Below, piece by piece: positions 1-6,369 of a DNA stretch of 7,165 bases (position 1 is its first letter; every line of letters starts with the position of its first letter). Both the position numbers and the translations under genes were made by a program. Source of the DNA: Nitrosomonadales bacterium. Lineage in GTDB: Bacteria > Pseudomonadota > Gammaproteobacteria > Burkholderiales > SG8-41. Below the pieces are notes generated by a model. That model saw only the letters and a list, made by a program, of their open reading frames with translations. It ran no database searches and was not told where the DNA came from. The stretch is from assembly GCA_009885185.1 (NCBI GenBank), contig VFLF01000086.1, positions 1 through 7,165 of the forward strand. Reading direction: 5' to 3'.

Positions 1-747
<747 letters not shown>

Positions 748-752
748 TCATG

Positions 753-758
753 ATTATA
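753..758 (-). promoter_or_regulatory. leuS: Candidate -10 element for leuS (perfect TATAAT)
   Basis: The minus strand reads GGGTATAATCATG here, a perfect sigma-70 -10 hexamer. A start about 7 nt downstream would give a leader of roughly 55 nt before the leuS ATG. No good -35 stands at 16-18 nt (the sequence there is AAAGGC-like), so the call rests on the -10 alone. The leader shows no T-box, which would not be expected in a proteobacterium. Confidence 0.45.
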
Positions 759-820
759 CCCGCAAGCCATTGGTCGCCTTTGGTAGTGTATCTGCTGCTG
801 AATCTGTTGACGCAATGACG

Positions 821-825
821 AGGAG
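821..825 (+). promoter_or_regulatory. Shine-Dalgarno of the FecR-SPOR gene
   Basis: AGGAG sits 6 nt before the ATG at 832 and fixes that start. I could not find a convincing sigma-70 promoter for this gene in the 141-nt leuS intergenic region. A TTGACG at 807-812 is too close to the start codon to serve as a -35. Confidence 0.8.
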
Positions 826-831
826 TGTCCG

Positions 832-1734
832 ATGGTGAGATTTCTGGCGTGTGTGCTGGCGGCCTTGTGTGTAATACCCGCGATGCCCGCGATGGCGCGT
901 AATTTGACGGTTGAAGGCGTGGTGTCGCCGGCATGGGTGGAGCGTGCCGGTAAGCGCGAACCGTTGACCGTGGGCATGCGGCTCAGCGACAAGGATCGCA
1001 TCATCACCGGCGAACGCGCGCGCGTGATGTTGCGCATGTCCGAAGGCAGCGCGGTCAAGCTGGGCGAAAATGCGACGCTGGGCCTCGATCAACTGACGGA
1101 AAAAAAGGCCGCGGATAACAGTCCGCTGGTGGGCGCCACGCTGGATGTGGTGAAAGGCGCGTTTCGTTTCACCACCGGCGTGTTCGGTAAGCCGAGTGCG
1201 GCGCGCGATGTGAACGTGAAAATTTCCACCATCACCGCGGGCATCCGTGGCACCGACGTGTGGGGCCGTTCCACTGACGAGCAGGACCTGGTGTGTTTGC
1301 TGGAGGGGCGTATATCGGTACGCCATGTGAAGCAGGAATTCGTCATGAACGAGCCGCTGCAATTTTTTATCGCGCCGCGCAGGGGAACGCCCAAGCCCGT
1401 GGGCAGGGTGCCGCAAAAGCAGATCGAGGAGTGGGTGCGGGAAACCGAAATTACCGAAGGGCAGGGTGCGACGCGCGCCGGCGGCCGGTTGCGCGTGGAA
1501 GTGGCGCGCTTCGCCGATCAGTATCAGGCGAGCGAACTGCAGGCGCGGTTGCGCGCCGAGGGTTATCCGGCGGTGATAGACCCGGCGCCCGGCGGTCGGT
1601 TCGCGGTGTGCGTGATGGACATCGCCAATGCGAAGGACCGCGACGCGCTGGCGGCGCAAATAAAGGCGTTGCTCGGCGGCTCTCAGTTGCCGCAATCCGC
1701 GCCGGCAAGCCCGCCCGCTCCCAAAGCGTATTAA
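832..1734 (+). CDS. Exported FecR-domain protein with C-terminal SPOR domain
   Basis: A 300-residue protein predicted to be secreted to the periplasm. Residues 1-22 form a Sec signal peptide ending in an A-x-A site (PAMA before RN); there is no lipobox. Residues about 45-165 match a FecR-type domain: a GMRLSDKDRIITGERARVML-like entry, EGSAVKLGENATL (71-83), VVKGAFRFTTG (106-116), then the typical ISTITAGIRGTDVWGR (131-146) and a LLEGRISV strand (156-163). After a linker, residues 218-282 resemble a SPOR domain (RLRVEVARFADQYQASELQARL, a second strand set around RFAVCVMDI, and a final helix). The tail is Pro/Ala-rich. SPOR domains bind peptidoglycan glycan strands lacking stem peptides, usually at the septum. 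FecR-domain proteins without a transmembrane segment are widespread and mostly uncharacterised, and this one has no sigma factor or TonB receptor beside it. A role at the cell wall is inference. It precedes uvrD by 43 nt and may be cotranscribed with it. Confidence 0.88.
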   Translation: MVRFLACVLAALCVIPAMPAMARNLTVEGVVSPAWVERAGKREPLTVGMRLSDKDRIITGERARVMLRMSEGSAVKLGENATLGLDQLTEKKAADNSPLVGATLDVVKGAFRFTTGVFGKPSAARDVNVKISTITAGIRGTDVWGRSTDEQDLVCLLEGRISVRHVKQEFVMNEPLQFFIAPRRGTPKPVGRVPQKQIEEWVRETEITEGQGATRAGGRLRVEVARFADQYQASELQARLRAEGYPAVIDPAPGGRFAVCVMDIANAKDRDALAAQIKALLGGSQLPQSAPASPPAPKAY

Positions 1735-1745
1735 CCCGGCTGCCG

Positions 1746-1751
1746 TATAAT
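1746..1751 (+). promoter_or_regulatory. uvrD: Candidate -10 element for uvrD (perfect TATAAT)
   Basis: A perfect TATAAT lies in the 43-nt gap between the FecR-SPOR stop and uvrD. Transcription would start near 1758, leaving a leader of only about 20 nt with no Shine-Dalgarno. There is no recognisable -35 at 17 nt upstream (AAAGCG). It would let uvrD be expressed independently of the upstream gene. Confidence 0.45.
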
Positions 1752-1777
1752 CAGGCGCAACTTTCCCCTTGCGCTTG

Positions 1778-4003
1778 ATGACCCCTGCTTTTCTTACCGG
1801 CTTAAACGAACCCCAGCTCGAAGCGGTGACGCTGCCCCACCAGTCGTCGCTGATTCTCGCGGGCGCGGGCAGCGGCAAAACGCGCGTGTTGACCACGCGC
1901 ATCGCGTGGCTGGTTCGCACCGGGCAGGCCAGTCCGCTGGGATTGATCGCGGTGACGTTCACCAACAAGGCGGCGAAGGAAATGCTCACGCGCATTTCCG
2001 CCATGCTGCCGATCAACACCCGCGGCATGTGGGTGGGCACTTTCCACGGTCTGTGCAACCGCATGCTGCGCACGCATTACCGCGAAGCGAATCTGCCGCA
2101 GTTGTTTCAGATACTCGACAGTCAGGATCAGCTCGCGCTTATCAAGCGCCTGATGAAGCAGATGAATATTGACGACGAGCGCTATCCGCCGCGCCAGGCG
2201 CAGTGGTTTATCAATGCGGCCAAGGACGAGGGCCGGCGACCCAAGGAGGTGGAGCCGCACGACGAATTTACCCGCCGCATGACCGAGTTTTACGCTGCCT
2301 ACGACACGCAGTGCCAGCGCGAGGGCGTGGTCGATTTTGCCGAGTTGCTGCTGCGATCCTACGAACTGCTGGCGCGCAACGAGGTGCTGTGCGAGCATTA
2401 CCGCGCGCGCTTCAAGCACATCCTTGTCGATGAGTTTCAGGATACCAATCGTTTGCAATACCGCTGGCTGCAGCAACTGTGCGGGGCGGAAAGCTGCATC
2501 TTCGCGGTGGGCGACGACGATCAGTCGATCTACGCGTTTCGCGGCGCGTCCAGCGCCAACATGCAGGATTTGCAAAAAGATTTTCATATCGAGCGCGTCA
2601 TCAAGCTCGAACAGAACTATCGTTCGCACGGCGCCATCCTCGACGCCGCGAACGCGCTGATTCGGCACAACCGGCGGCGCCTGGGCAAAAACCTGTGGAC
2701 CTCCGAAGGCAAGGGCGAGCCGCTGCGGGTATACGAAGCGGCGACCGATCTGGAAGAAGCTGCGTTCATCGTCGAAGAAGTGAAAGCCTTGCGCAATGAC
2801 GGCGTGGCGCTGGGCCACATGGCGGTAGTGTACCGCTCCAACGCGCAATCGCGGGTGATCGAACATGCGTTGTTCAATGCCTCGGTGCCGTACCGCGTGT
2901 ATGGCGGCCTGCGCTTTTTCGAGCGGCAGGAAATCAAGCACGCGCTGGCGTATTTGCGGCTGGTGGCGCAATCCGACGACGACGGCGCGCTGCTGCGGGT
3001 GATTAACTTGCCCACGCGCGGTATCGGTGCGCGCAGTCTGGAGCAGGTGCAGGTGATAGCGCGCGAGCGCGGCATCAGCCTGTGGGACGCGGCGTGTGCC
3101 AACACACTGTCGGGCAAGGCCGCGTCGAGTATCGGCGCATTTGTCGGGCTGATTGAAAAAATGCGCGCGGCCACGCACGGCCTGCCGCTGCCGGAGACCA
3201 TTGAGCACGTGATCGAACACAGCGGTCTTTATAGCCATTATCAAAACGAAAAAGAAGGCGCGGACCGGCTGGAAAACCTGGCTGAATTGATTAATGCCGC
3301 AACGGCGTTTGTCGCCGAGAACGACGTGCTGGTGATGGGTGACCCGGCGGAGTCGTCGCCGGGCATGCCGCCCGGCGTGTCGCCTGCCGCCACCGCCACC
3401 GATGACATATTGGCGTCTTTCCTGTCGCACGCCGCGCTGGAAGCCGGCGAGCATCAGGCCATCGCCGGCGCCGACGCGCTGCAAATGATGACCGTGCATT
3501 CCGCCAAGGGGCTGGAATTTCACGCGGTGTTCATCAGCGGCATGGAGGAGGGCCTGTTCCCGCATGAAAACAGCCTGAACGAGGACGATGGGCTCGAAGA
3601 AGAGCGCCGGCTGATGTACGTGGCGCTCACGCGGGCGCGGCGGCGGCTTTATCTGTCACTGGCGCAAAGCCGCATGCTGCACGGACAGATGCGCTACAAC
3701 GTGCCGTCGCGATTTTTTAACGAAATTCCAGAGGTGCTGCTCCAGCGCATGAACGCGCGTCCGCGGTATCGCGAGGCGTCCCCGACGAGCGGGGACTATG
3801 CGGCTATTGTTCATACGTCGCTGCATGTCCCCCAATCCGCGTCACCGTGGCGGATCGGGCAAAGCGTGATGCATGCCAAATTCGGCGCCGGAGTGATCGT
3901 CAGTGCCGAAGGCCGCGGCGCTGAAGCGCGCGTGCAGGTGAATTTTCGCGAGCACGGCTTGAAGTGGCTGGTGCTGGAATTCGCGAATCTGGCCGCGGCG
4001 TAG
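1778..4003 (+). CDS. uvrD: ATP-dependent DNA helicase UvrD (helicase II)
   Basis: Superfamily 1A 3'-5' helicase that removes the incised oligonucleotide and UvrC in nucleotide excision repair and unwinds nicked DNA in MutL-directed mismatch repair. All motifs are intact: Walker A GAGSGKTR (29-36), Ia TFTNKAA (60-66), Ib GTFHG (87-91), II VDEFQD (217-222), III GDDDQSIYAFRGA (245-257), IV LEQNYRS (277-283), V TVHSAKGLEF (572-581), VI YVALTRA (614-620). The C-terminus (about 691-738, WRIGQSVMHAKFGAGVIVSAEG) is the Tudor-like fold that contacts RNA polymerase in UvrD/PcrA; Rep lacks this match, which argues for UvrD. Length is 741 residues against 720 in E. coli. The surplus is mainly a Pro/Ala/Ser-rich linker at about 517-545. 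I chose ATG 1778 because it gives the family start MTPAFLTGLNEPQLEAV; an in-frame TTG at 1769 is the alternative. The stop is 15 nt from the converging membrane-protein gene. Confidence 0.98.
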   Translation: MTPAFLTGLNEPQLEAVTLPHQSSLILAGAGSGKTRVLTTRIAWLVRTGQASPLGLIAVTFTNKAAKEMLTRISAMLPINTRGMWVGTFHGLCNRMLRTHYREANLPQLFQILDSQDQLALIKRLMKQMNIDDERYPPRQAQWFINAAKDEGRRPKEVEPHDEFTRRMTEFYAAYDTQCQREGVVDFAELLLRSYELLARNEVLCEHYRARFKHILVDEFQDTNRLQYRWLQQLCGAESCIFAVGDDDQSIYAFRGASSANMQDLQKDFHIERVIKLEQNYRSHGAILDAANALIRHNRRRLGKNLWTSEGKGEPLRVYEAATDLEEAAFIVEEVKALRNDGVALGHMAVVYRSNAQSRVIEHALFNASVPYRVYGGLRFFERQEIKHALAYLRLVAQSDDDGALLRVINLPTRGIGARSLEQVQVIARERGISLWDAACANTLSGKAASSIGAFVGLIEKMRAATHGLPLPETIEHVIEHSGLYSHYQNEKEGADRLENLAELINAATAFVAENDVLVMGDPAESSPGMPPGVSPAATATDDILASFLSHAALEAGEHQAIAGADALQMMTVHSAKGLEFHAVFISGMEEGLFPHENSLNEDDGLEEERRLMYVALTRARRRLYLSLAQSRMLHGQMRYNVPSRFFNEIPEVLLQRMNARPRYREASPTSGDYAAIVHTSLHVPQSASPWRIGQSVMHAKFGAGVIVSAEGRGAEARVQVNFREHGLKWLVLEFANLAAA

Positions 4004-4010
4004 CCACCCT

Positions 4011-4028
4011 CCCCGGGCTTAAGCGGGG
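4011..4028. repeat. Interrupted palindrome at the uvrD convergent junction
   Basis: CCCC (4011-4014) and GGGG (4025-4028) flank the perfect 8-bp palindrome GCTTAAGC (4017-4024), with two unpaired G between. It spans the convergent junction and includes the stop codon of the leftward gene. It has no T-tract on either strand, so it is not a canonical intrinsic terminator; it may still stall or fold the 3' ends. Confidence 0.35.
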
Positions 4029-4816
4029 TCGGAAGGCGGGGGCGTGATGTCCGTGGCGGCCTTGGGTTCGCCGCTGTCGGTGATGTCGAAAATATTGGTG
4101 TAGCAGGCGTAGATGGTGGGAATGATCACCGGCGCCAGCAGCCACAATCCCAGATCCATTGTGCGCGCCACCATGGCAATCGGCGTCGCCAGCATCAGGG
4201 CCGTGAACAGTACCGCGAAGTACAGCATGAATGCGGCTAGGTTGCGCCAGCACGCGACGAGGCTGTGCTGCATGGCGGCCAGCGGTTTGAGGTTGTTGAA
4301 ATAGACCAGCAGCGGCGCGAACCATAGCGCCAGCATCAGCGGTATCGACAGCGCCCAGCCCAGCAGGATGCTGTAAGTCGCCTTCGAGGCCGCGGCGCGG
4401 ATTTCATGCACGTTTTCTGGCGTGACCTTGTTTTGCGCGGTGAATTTCATCACTGCCGTGATCGCTTCGCCGCCGAGGCCGGTGATGATCATCATCACCA
4501 ACAGGTTGCCGGCCAGCGATATGCCGCCGAGTGTCACCAGCGCGCTGGTGTTGCGCACAAAACCCGACAACAGATAACCGAACGCCAGCGGCTTGCCGTA
4601 TTCGAGCGCGCGGCAGCCTTCCATCAGGCCCACCAGCAGCACGGGAAAGAGCAATACCACCGCCAGACCCAGATACGGAATCAACAGGATGAATTTGATG
4701 GCGACGAACAACAGCCCCACCATGATCATCCATTGCAGGGGGCTTTTCTGGAACAGCGCGACGCCCTGCTTGATCCATTGCCAGCCTTGGCCGGACTTGA
4801 CGGTGCGAATTTCCAT
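4019..4816 (-). CDS. BPSS1780-family six-helix inner-membrane protein, function unknown
   Basis: A 265-residue hydrophobic protein of the betaproteobacterial family named after Burkholderia BPSS1780. No biochemical function is known to me. The N-terminus carries the family-like amphipathic stretch GWQWIKQGVALFQKSPLQW (11-29). Predicted membrane helices lie at about 28-46, 47-65, 94-113, 148-172, 190-213 and 222-243. The conserved-looking signature LALWFAPLLVYFNNLKPLAAMQHSL falls around 162-186, followed by ACWRN (188-192). A soluble stretch at 125-146 is charged, and the C-terminal 20 residues form a Pro/Asp-rich cytoplasmic-looking tail. The start ATG (4816-4814) gives MEIRTVKSGQGWQW; no Shine-Dalgarno precedes it. 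It begins 49 nt after the thrB stop on the same strand, so cotranscription with thrB is likely. Family assignment is from recalled sequence character and synteny; the helix count is a reading by eye. Confidence 0.85.
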   Translation of the reverse strand: MEIRTVKSGQGWQWIKQGVALFQKSPLQWMIMVGLLFVAIKFILLIPYLGLAVVLLFPVLLVGLMEGCRALEYGKPLAFGYLLSGFVRNTSALVTLGGISLAGNLLVMMIITGLGGEAITAVMKFTAQNKVTPENVHEIRAAASKATYSILLGWALSIPLMLALWFAPLLVYFNNLKPLAAMQHSLVACWRNLAAFMLYFAVLFTALMLATPIAMVARTMDLGLWLLAPVIIPTIYACYTNIFDITDSGEPKAATDITPPPSDPA

Positions 4817-4842
4817 GATGGCGTTTATCGATGCGGGCGCTT

Positions 4843-4869
4843 ATTCTATCGCCGATCCGCGTTTGTCAC
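4843..4869 (-). promoter_or_regulatory. Weak candidate promoter for the BPSS1780-type gene
   Basis: The minus strand has GTGACA (4869-4864) and TAGAAT (4848-4843) separated by 15 nt, shorter than optimal. The -35 overlaps the thrB stop codon. It would start transcripts about 20 nt before the ATG. Readthrough from thrB is the simpler explanation. Confidence 0.22.
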
Positions 4870-5825
4870 CGGGGTAGCGGCGGCAGTGCGTGGGCGTGCG
4901 CCACGTGCGATGCCAGCATGCGCGCGAAATGACCAGGATCCTTGGCGTGGGTGAGCTCGCCCGCGCGCGGCAGGTGCAGGTCATACAGCCGCGACACCCA
5001 AAAACGCAGCGCGCCGGCACGCAGCAACATGGGCCATGCGCCACGCTCGGCGGCAGTGAAAGGCCGTTCGGCATGATAAGCCGACAGCAGCGCTTGTGTA
5101 CGCGCCGGGTCGAGGCGGCTGTCGGGCTGCATGCACCAGTCGTTGGCGGCAATCGCTACGTCGTAGAGCAACAGATCGGTGCAGGCAAAATAAAAATCGA
5201 TCACACCGGCGACTTTACCCTGGTGAAACAAAATGTTGTCGCGGAACAGGTCGGCGTGGATCGCGCCGCGCGGCAAGTCGGGCAGGTCATCAAAGCGCTG
5301 CGCGTCCTGTGCGCGCACCTCGCCGTCGAGCAGCGCGGCGGCGTCGGCGTCGAGAAATGGCACTATGTTCGGCATCGCCGCCTTCCACCATGCCGGCCCG
5401 CGCGGATTGTTCATGCGGCCCGTGTAGCTTTGCCCGGCGAGGTGTATGCGCGCCAGCACCTGGCCCACTTTTGCGCAATCGGCGGCGGCGGGGTTCACCA
5501 GATCCTTGCCGGTCAGGCGCGACACCAAACTCGCCGGTTTGCCGTTCAGTTCGCCGAGGTAACCGCCGTGGTTGTCGGCGACCGGCGCGGGGCAGGGCAC
5601 GCCGCGCGCCGCGAGGTGCGCCATCAGGTTCAGGTAAAACGGCAGATCCCGCGCTGTGAGTTTTTCAAACAACGTGAGGACGTAGCTCCCCTCGGTGGTG
5701 GTGACGAAATAATTGGTGTTTTCAATACCGGCGGCAATGCCCTGCAGGTCGGTCAGGGAACCGACCGCATAATTGCCGAGCCAGACGCGCAATTGTTCCG
5801 GCGTTACCGTGGTGAAGACTGACAT
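4866..5825 (-). CDS. thrB: Homoserine kinase, protein-kinase-fold (type II) form
   Basis: Phosphorylates homoserine to O-phosphohomoserine with ATP, the step before threonine synthase. This is the choline/aminoglycoside-kinase-like form used by many Beta- and some Gammaproteobacteria, not the GHMP-family ThrB of E. coli. Landmarks over 319 residues: N-terminus MSVFTTVTPEQLRVWL typical of the family, nucleotide-loop region GIAAGIENTNYFVTT (29-43), catalytic loop HADLFRDN (H190, D192, N197), and the metal-binding IDFYFA (D210), followed by DLLLYDVAIAANDWC (217-231). Length matches the family. The start is ATG 5825-5823. It has no Shine-Dalgarno, but an 8-bp palindrome GCTATAGC ends 1 nt before it. 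It lies 88 nt downstream of the DUF2782 gene, from which a terminator separates it, and 49 nt upstream of the BPSS1780-type gene. No convincing promoter of its own is visible. Confidence 0.95.
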   Translation of the reverse strand: MSVFTTVTPEQLRVWLGNYAVGSLTDLQGIAAGIENTNYFVTTTEGSYVLTLFEKLTARDLPFYLNLMAHLAARGVPCPAPVADNHGGYLGELNGKPASLVSRLTGKDLVNPAAADCAKVGQVLARIHLAGQSYTGRMNNPRGPAWWKAAMPNIVPFLDADAAALLDGEVRAQDAQRFDDLPDLPRGAIHADLFRDNILFHQGKVAGVIDFYFACTDLLLYDVAIAANDWCMQPDSRLDPARTQALLSAYHAERPFTAAERGAWPMLLRAGALRFWVSRLYDLHLPRAGELTHAKDPGHFARMLASHVAHAHALPPLPR

Positions 5826-5826
5826 T

Positions 5827-5834
5827 GCTATAGC
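5827..5834. repeat. 8-bp palindrome abutting the thrB start
   Basis: GCTATAGC is perfectly self-complementary and leaves only one base before the thrB ATG, where a ribosome-binding site would normally be. It could be a small operator half-site or chance; the sequence does not decide. Confidence 0.25.
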
Positions 5835-5862
5835 GTACCGTGTTCAGCAAACGGCGTACAGC

Positions 5863-5892
5863 AAAAAGCGCGGTAGTGTGCCGCGCTTTTTT
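5863..5892 (-). terminator. Bidirectional-type intrinsic terminator between DUF2782 and thrB
   Basis: An 11-bp perfect stem (AAAAAGCGCGG at 5863-5873 with CCGCGCTTTTT at 5881-5891) closes a 7-nt loop. Read leftward, it ends in a T5 tract 22-50 nt after the DUF2782 stop, as expected for a Rho-independent terminator of that gene. The plus strand also ends in T6, so it could act in both directions. Confidence 0.82.
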
Positions 5893-5913
5893 GCGATGGT
5901 CGCCGAGATGCTT

Positions 5914-6276
5914 TTAGAAGCTGTGGATCACCCACATCGGCGGGCGCAGACCGGTATCCTGCGGGTGCTGGCGGGTGAATTTGCCGTCGCCCTGTTGATC
6001 GATCATGTAGTACGGTGTGCCGCCGCCCGCGGGCGTGACCTTGATCATGTAGAGACGGCCGCCGATGCGGTGCTCTTCCACTGTCTCTTGGCCGCGCTGA
6101 CGGATGGTGATTTGCGGCTCCAGCGCCGGGTCGAGTTCGAAGCCCTTGGGTGGCGGCGGCGGTTCCGGCACCGGCTGCAGATTGGGCGGGCGGTTTTGCG
6201 CCGCCACGGGCAGGGCTGCGCTGAGCAGCAGGGCGGCGAGTAGTGGGGCAAGTAAGGTGGTGATGGGGGCACGCAT
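5914..6276 (-). CDS. Small exported DUF2782-family protein
   Basis: A 120-residue periplasmic protein of unknown function. Residues 1-27 form a signal peptide (MRAPITT, a Leu/Ala-rich core, then PVAAQ). A Pro-rich segment follows (30-43, with a PPPPP run). The DUF2782 core runs from about 50 to 120: LEPQITIRQRGQETVEEHRIGGRLYMIKVTP, the GGGTPYYMIDQQGDG block (84-98) and the closing RPPMWVIHSF. The core is probably a small beta-rich domain; no catalytic motif is evident. I chose the ATG at 6276 because a Shine-Dalgarno (AGGA, 6286-6283) stands 6 nt before it; a TTG at 6294 would put that site inside the gene. The arrangement polA, DUF2782, thrB is also known to me from Pseudomonas and several Betaproteobacteria. 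Here a terminator follows the gene, suggesting a monocistronic message. It is divergent from polA. Confidence 0.88.
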   Translation of the reverse strand: MRAPITTLLAPLLAALLLSAALPVAAQNRPPNLQPVPEPPPPPKGFELDPALEPQITIRQRGQETVEEHRIGGRLYMIKVTPAGGGTPYYMIDQQGDGKFTRQHPQDTGLRPPMWVIHSF

Positions 6277-6282
6277 AAGGTA

Positions 6283-6286
6283 TCCT
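6283..6286 (-). promoter_or_regulatory. Shine-Dalgarno of the DUF2782 gene
   Basis: AGGA on the minus strand, 6 nt from the ATG at 6276. It decides that start against the upstream in-frame TTG at 6294. It overlaps the left outer arm (AGGTATC on plus) of the nested inverted repeat. Confidence 0.75.
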
Positions 6287-6299
6287 CGTTTCAAATTCT

Positions 6300-6328
6300 A
6301 TTATCTGCTTTTCGCCGCCAATTTGAAA
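6300..6328 (-). promoter_or_regulatory. Candidate promoter for the DUF2782 gene
   Basis: The minus strand has TTTCAA (6328-6323) and GATAAT (6305-6300), 17 nt apart. Initiation near 6293 would leave about 16 nt before the ATG, enough to include the Shine-Dalgarno. The -35 lies inside the right inner arm of the inverted repeat. TAGAAT at 6301-6296 is an overlapping alternative -10. On the plus strand, TATTAT (6299-6304) could be a polA -10 but has no matching -35. Confidence 0.3.
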
Positions 6329-6345
6329 GCGGCGGCGTTTTTTTT
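6313..6345 (+). terminator. Terminator-like hairpin with T8 in the polA leader
   Basis: CGCCGCC (6313-6319) pairs with GGCGGCG (6331-6337) around an 11-nt loop and is followed directly by eight T (6338-6345). That is the form of a Rho-independent terminator reading toward polA, whose ATG is 24 nt further on. No rightward gene lies upstream for it to terminate, so it may be an attenuator, a barrier to stray antisense transcripts, or a leader hairpin without terminator activity. Confidence 0.6.
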
Positions 6346-6369
6346 GATACCTCACATTTGCCTGATTTC

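Larger units (their letters stand above)
6278..6352. repeat. Nested inverted repeat filling the DUF2782-polA divergent region
   Basis: Outer arms are AGGTATC (6278-6284) and GATACCT (6346-6352). Inner arms are TTTCAAATT (6289-6297) and AATTTGAAA (6320-6328). All are perfect. The spacing between inner and outer arm is 4 nt on the left and 17 nt on the right; the longer side holds GCGGCGGCG plus T8. Read in the direction of each gene, both leaders therefore carry AATTTGAAA then GATACCT before the start codon. This could be a shared operator, an inverted duplication or RNA structure. Confidence 0.7.

Noticed and set aside
1740..1754. LexA (SOS) box at the uvrD promoter
   Set aside because: CTG and CAG flank the TATAAT, which would suit SOS control of uvrD, but they are 9 nt apart, not 10, and the CTGT/ACAG outer bases do not match. 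I treat it as a near miss.
1769..1777. TTG at 1769 as the uvrD start
   Set aside because: It would add MRL ahead of the family-typical MTPAFLTGLNEPQ and has no ribosome-binding site; ATG 1778 is simpler.
754..2073. 439-codon leftward frame across FecR-SPOR and the uvrD 5' end
   Set aside because: Low-complexity Arg/His/Ala composition with no motif; it crosses two well-supported rightward genes and the TATAAT-containing gap.
1802..3565. 587-codon open frame antisense to uvrD
   Set aside because: It lies wholly inside uvrD, is rich in His/Arg/Gln/Val as expected from the complement of GC-rich codons, and shows no recognisable domain or signal. uvrD is fully convincing on the other strand.
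4890..5822. 310-codon rightward frame over thrB
   Set aside because: Mirror of a complete, motif-supported kinase; the translation shows no family features.
6277..6294. TTG at 6294 as the DUF2782 start
   Set aside because: It would place the good Shine-Dalgarno inside the gene and add charged residues before the signal peptide.
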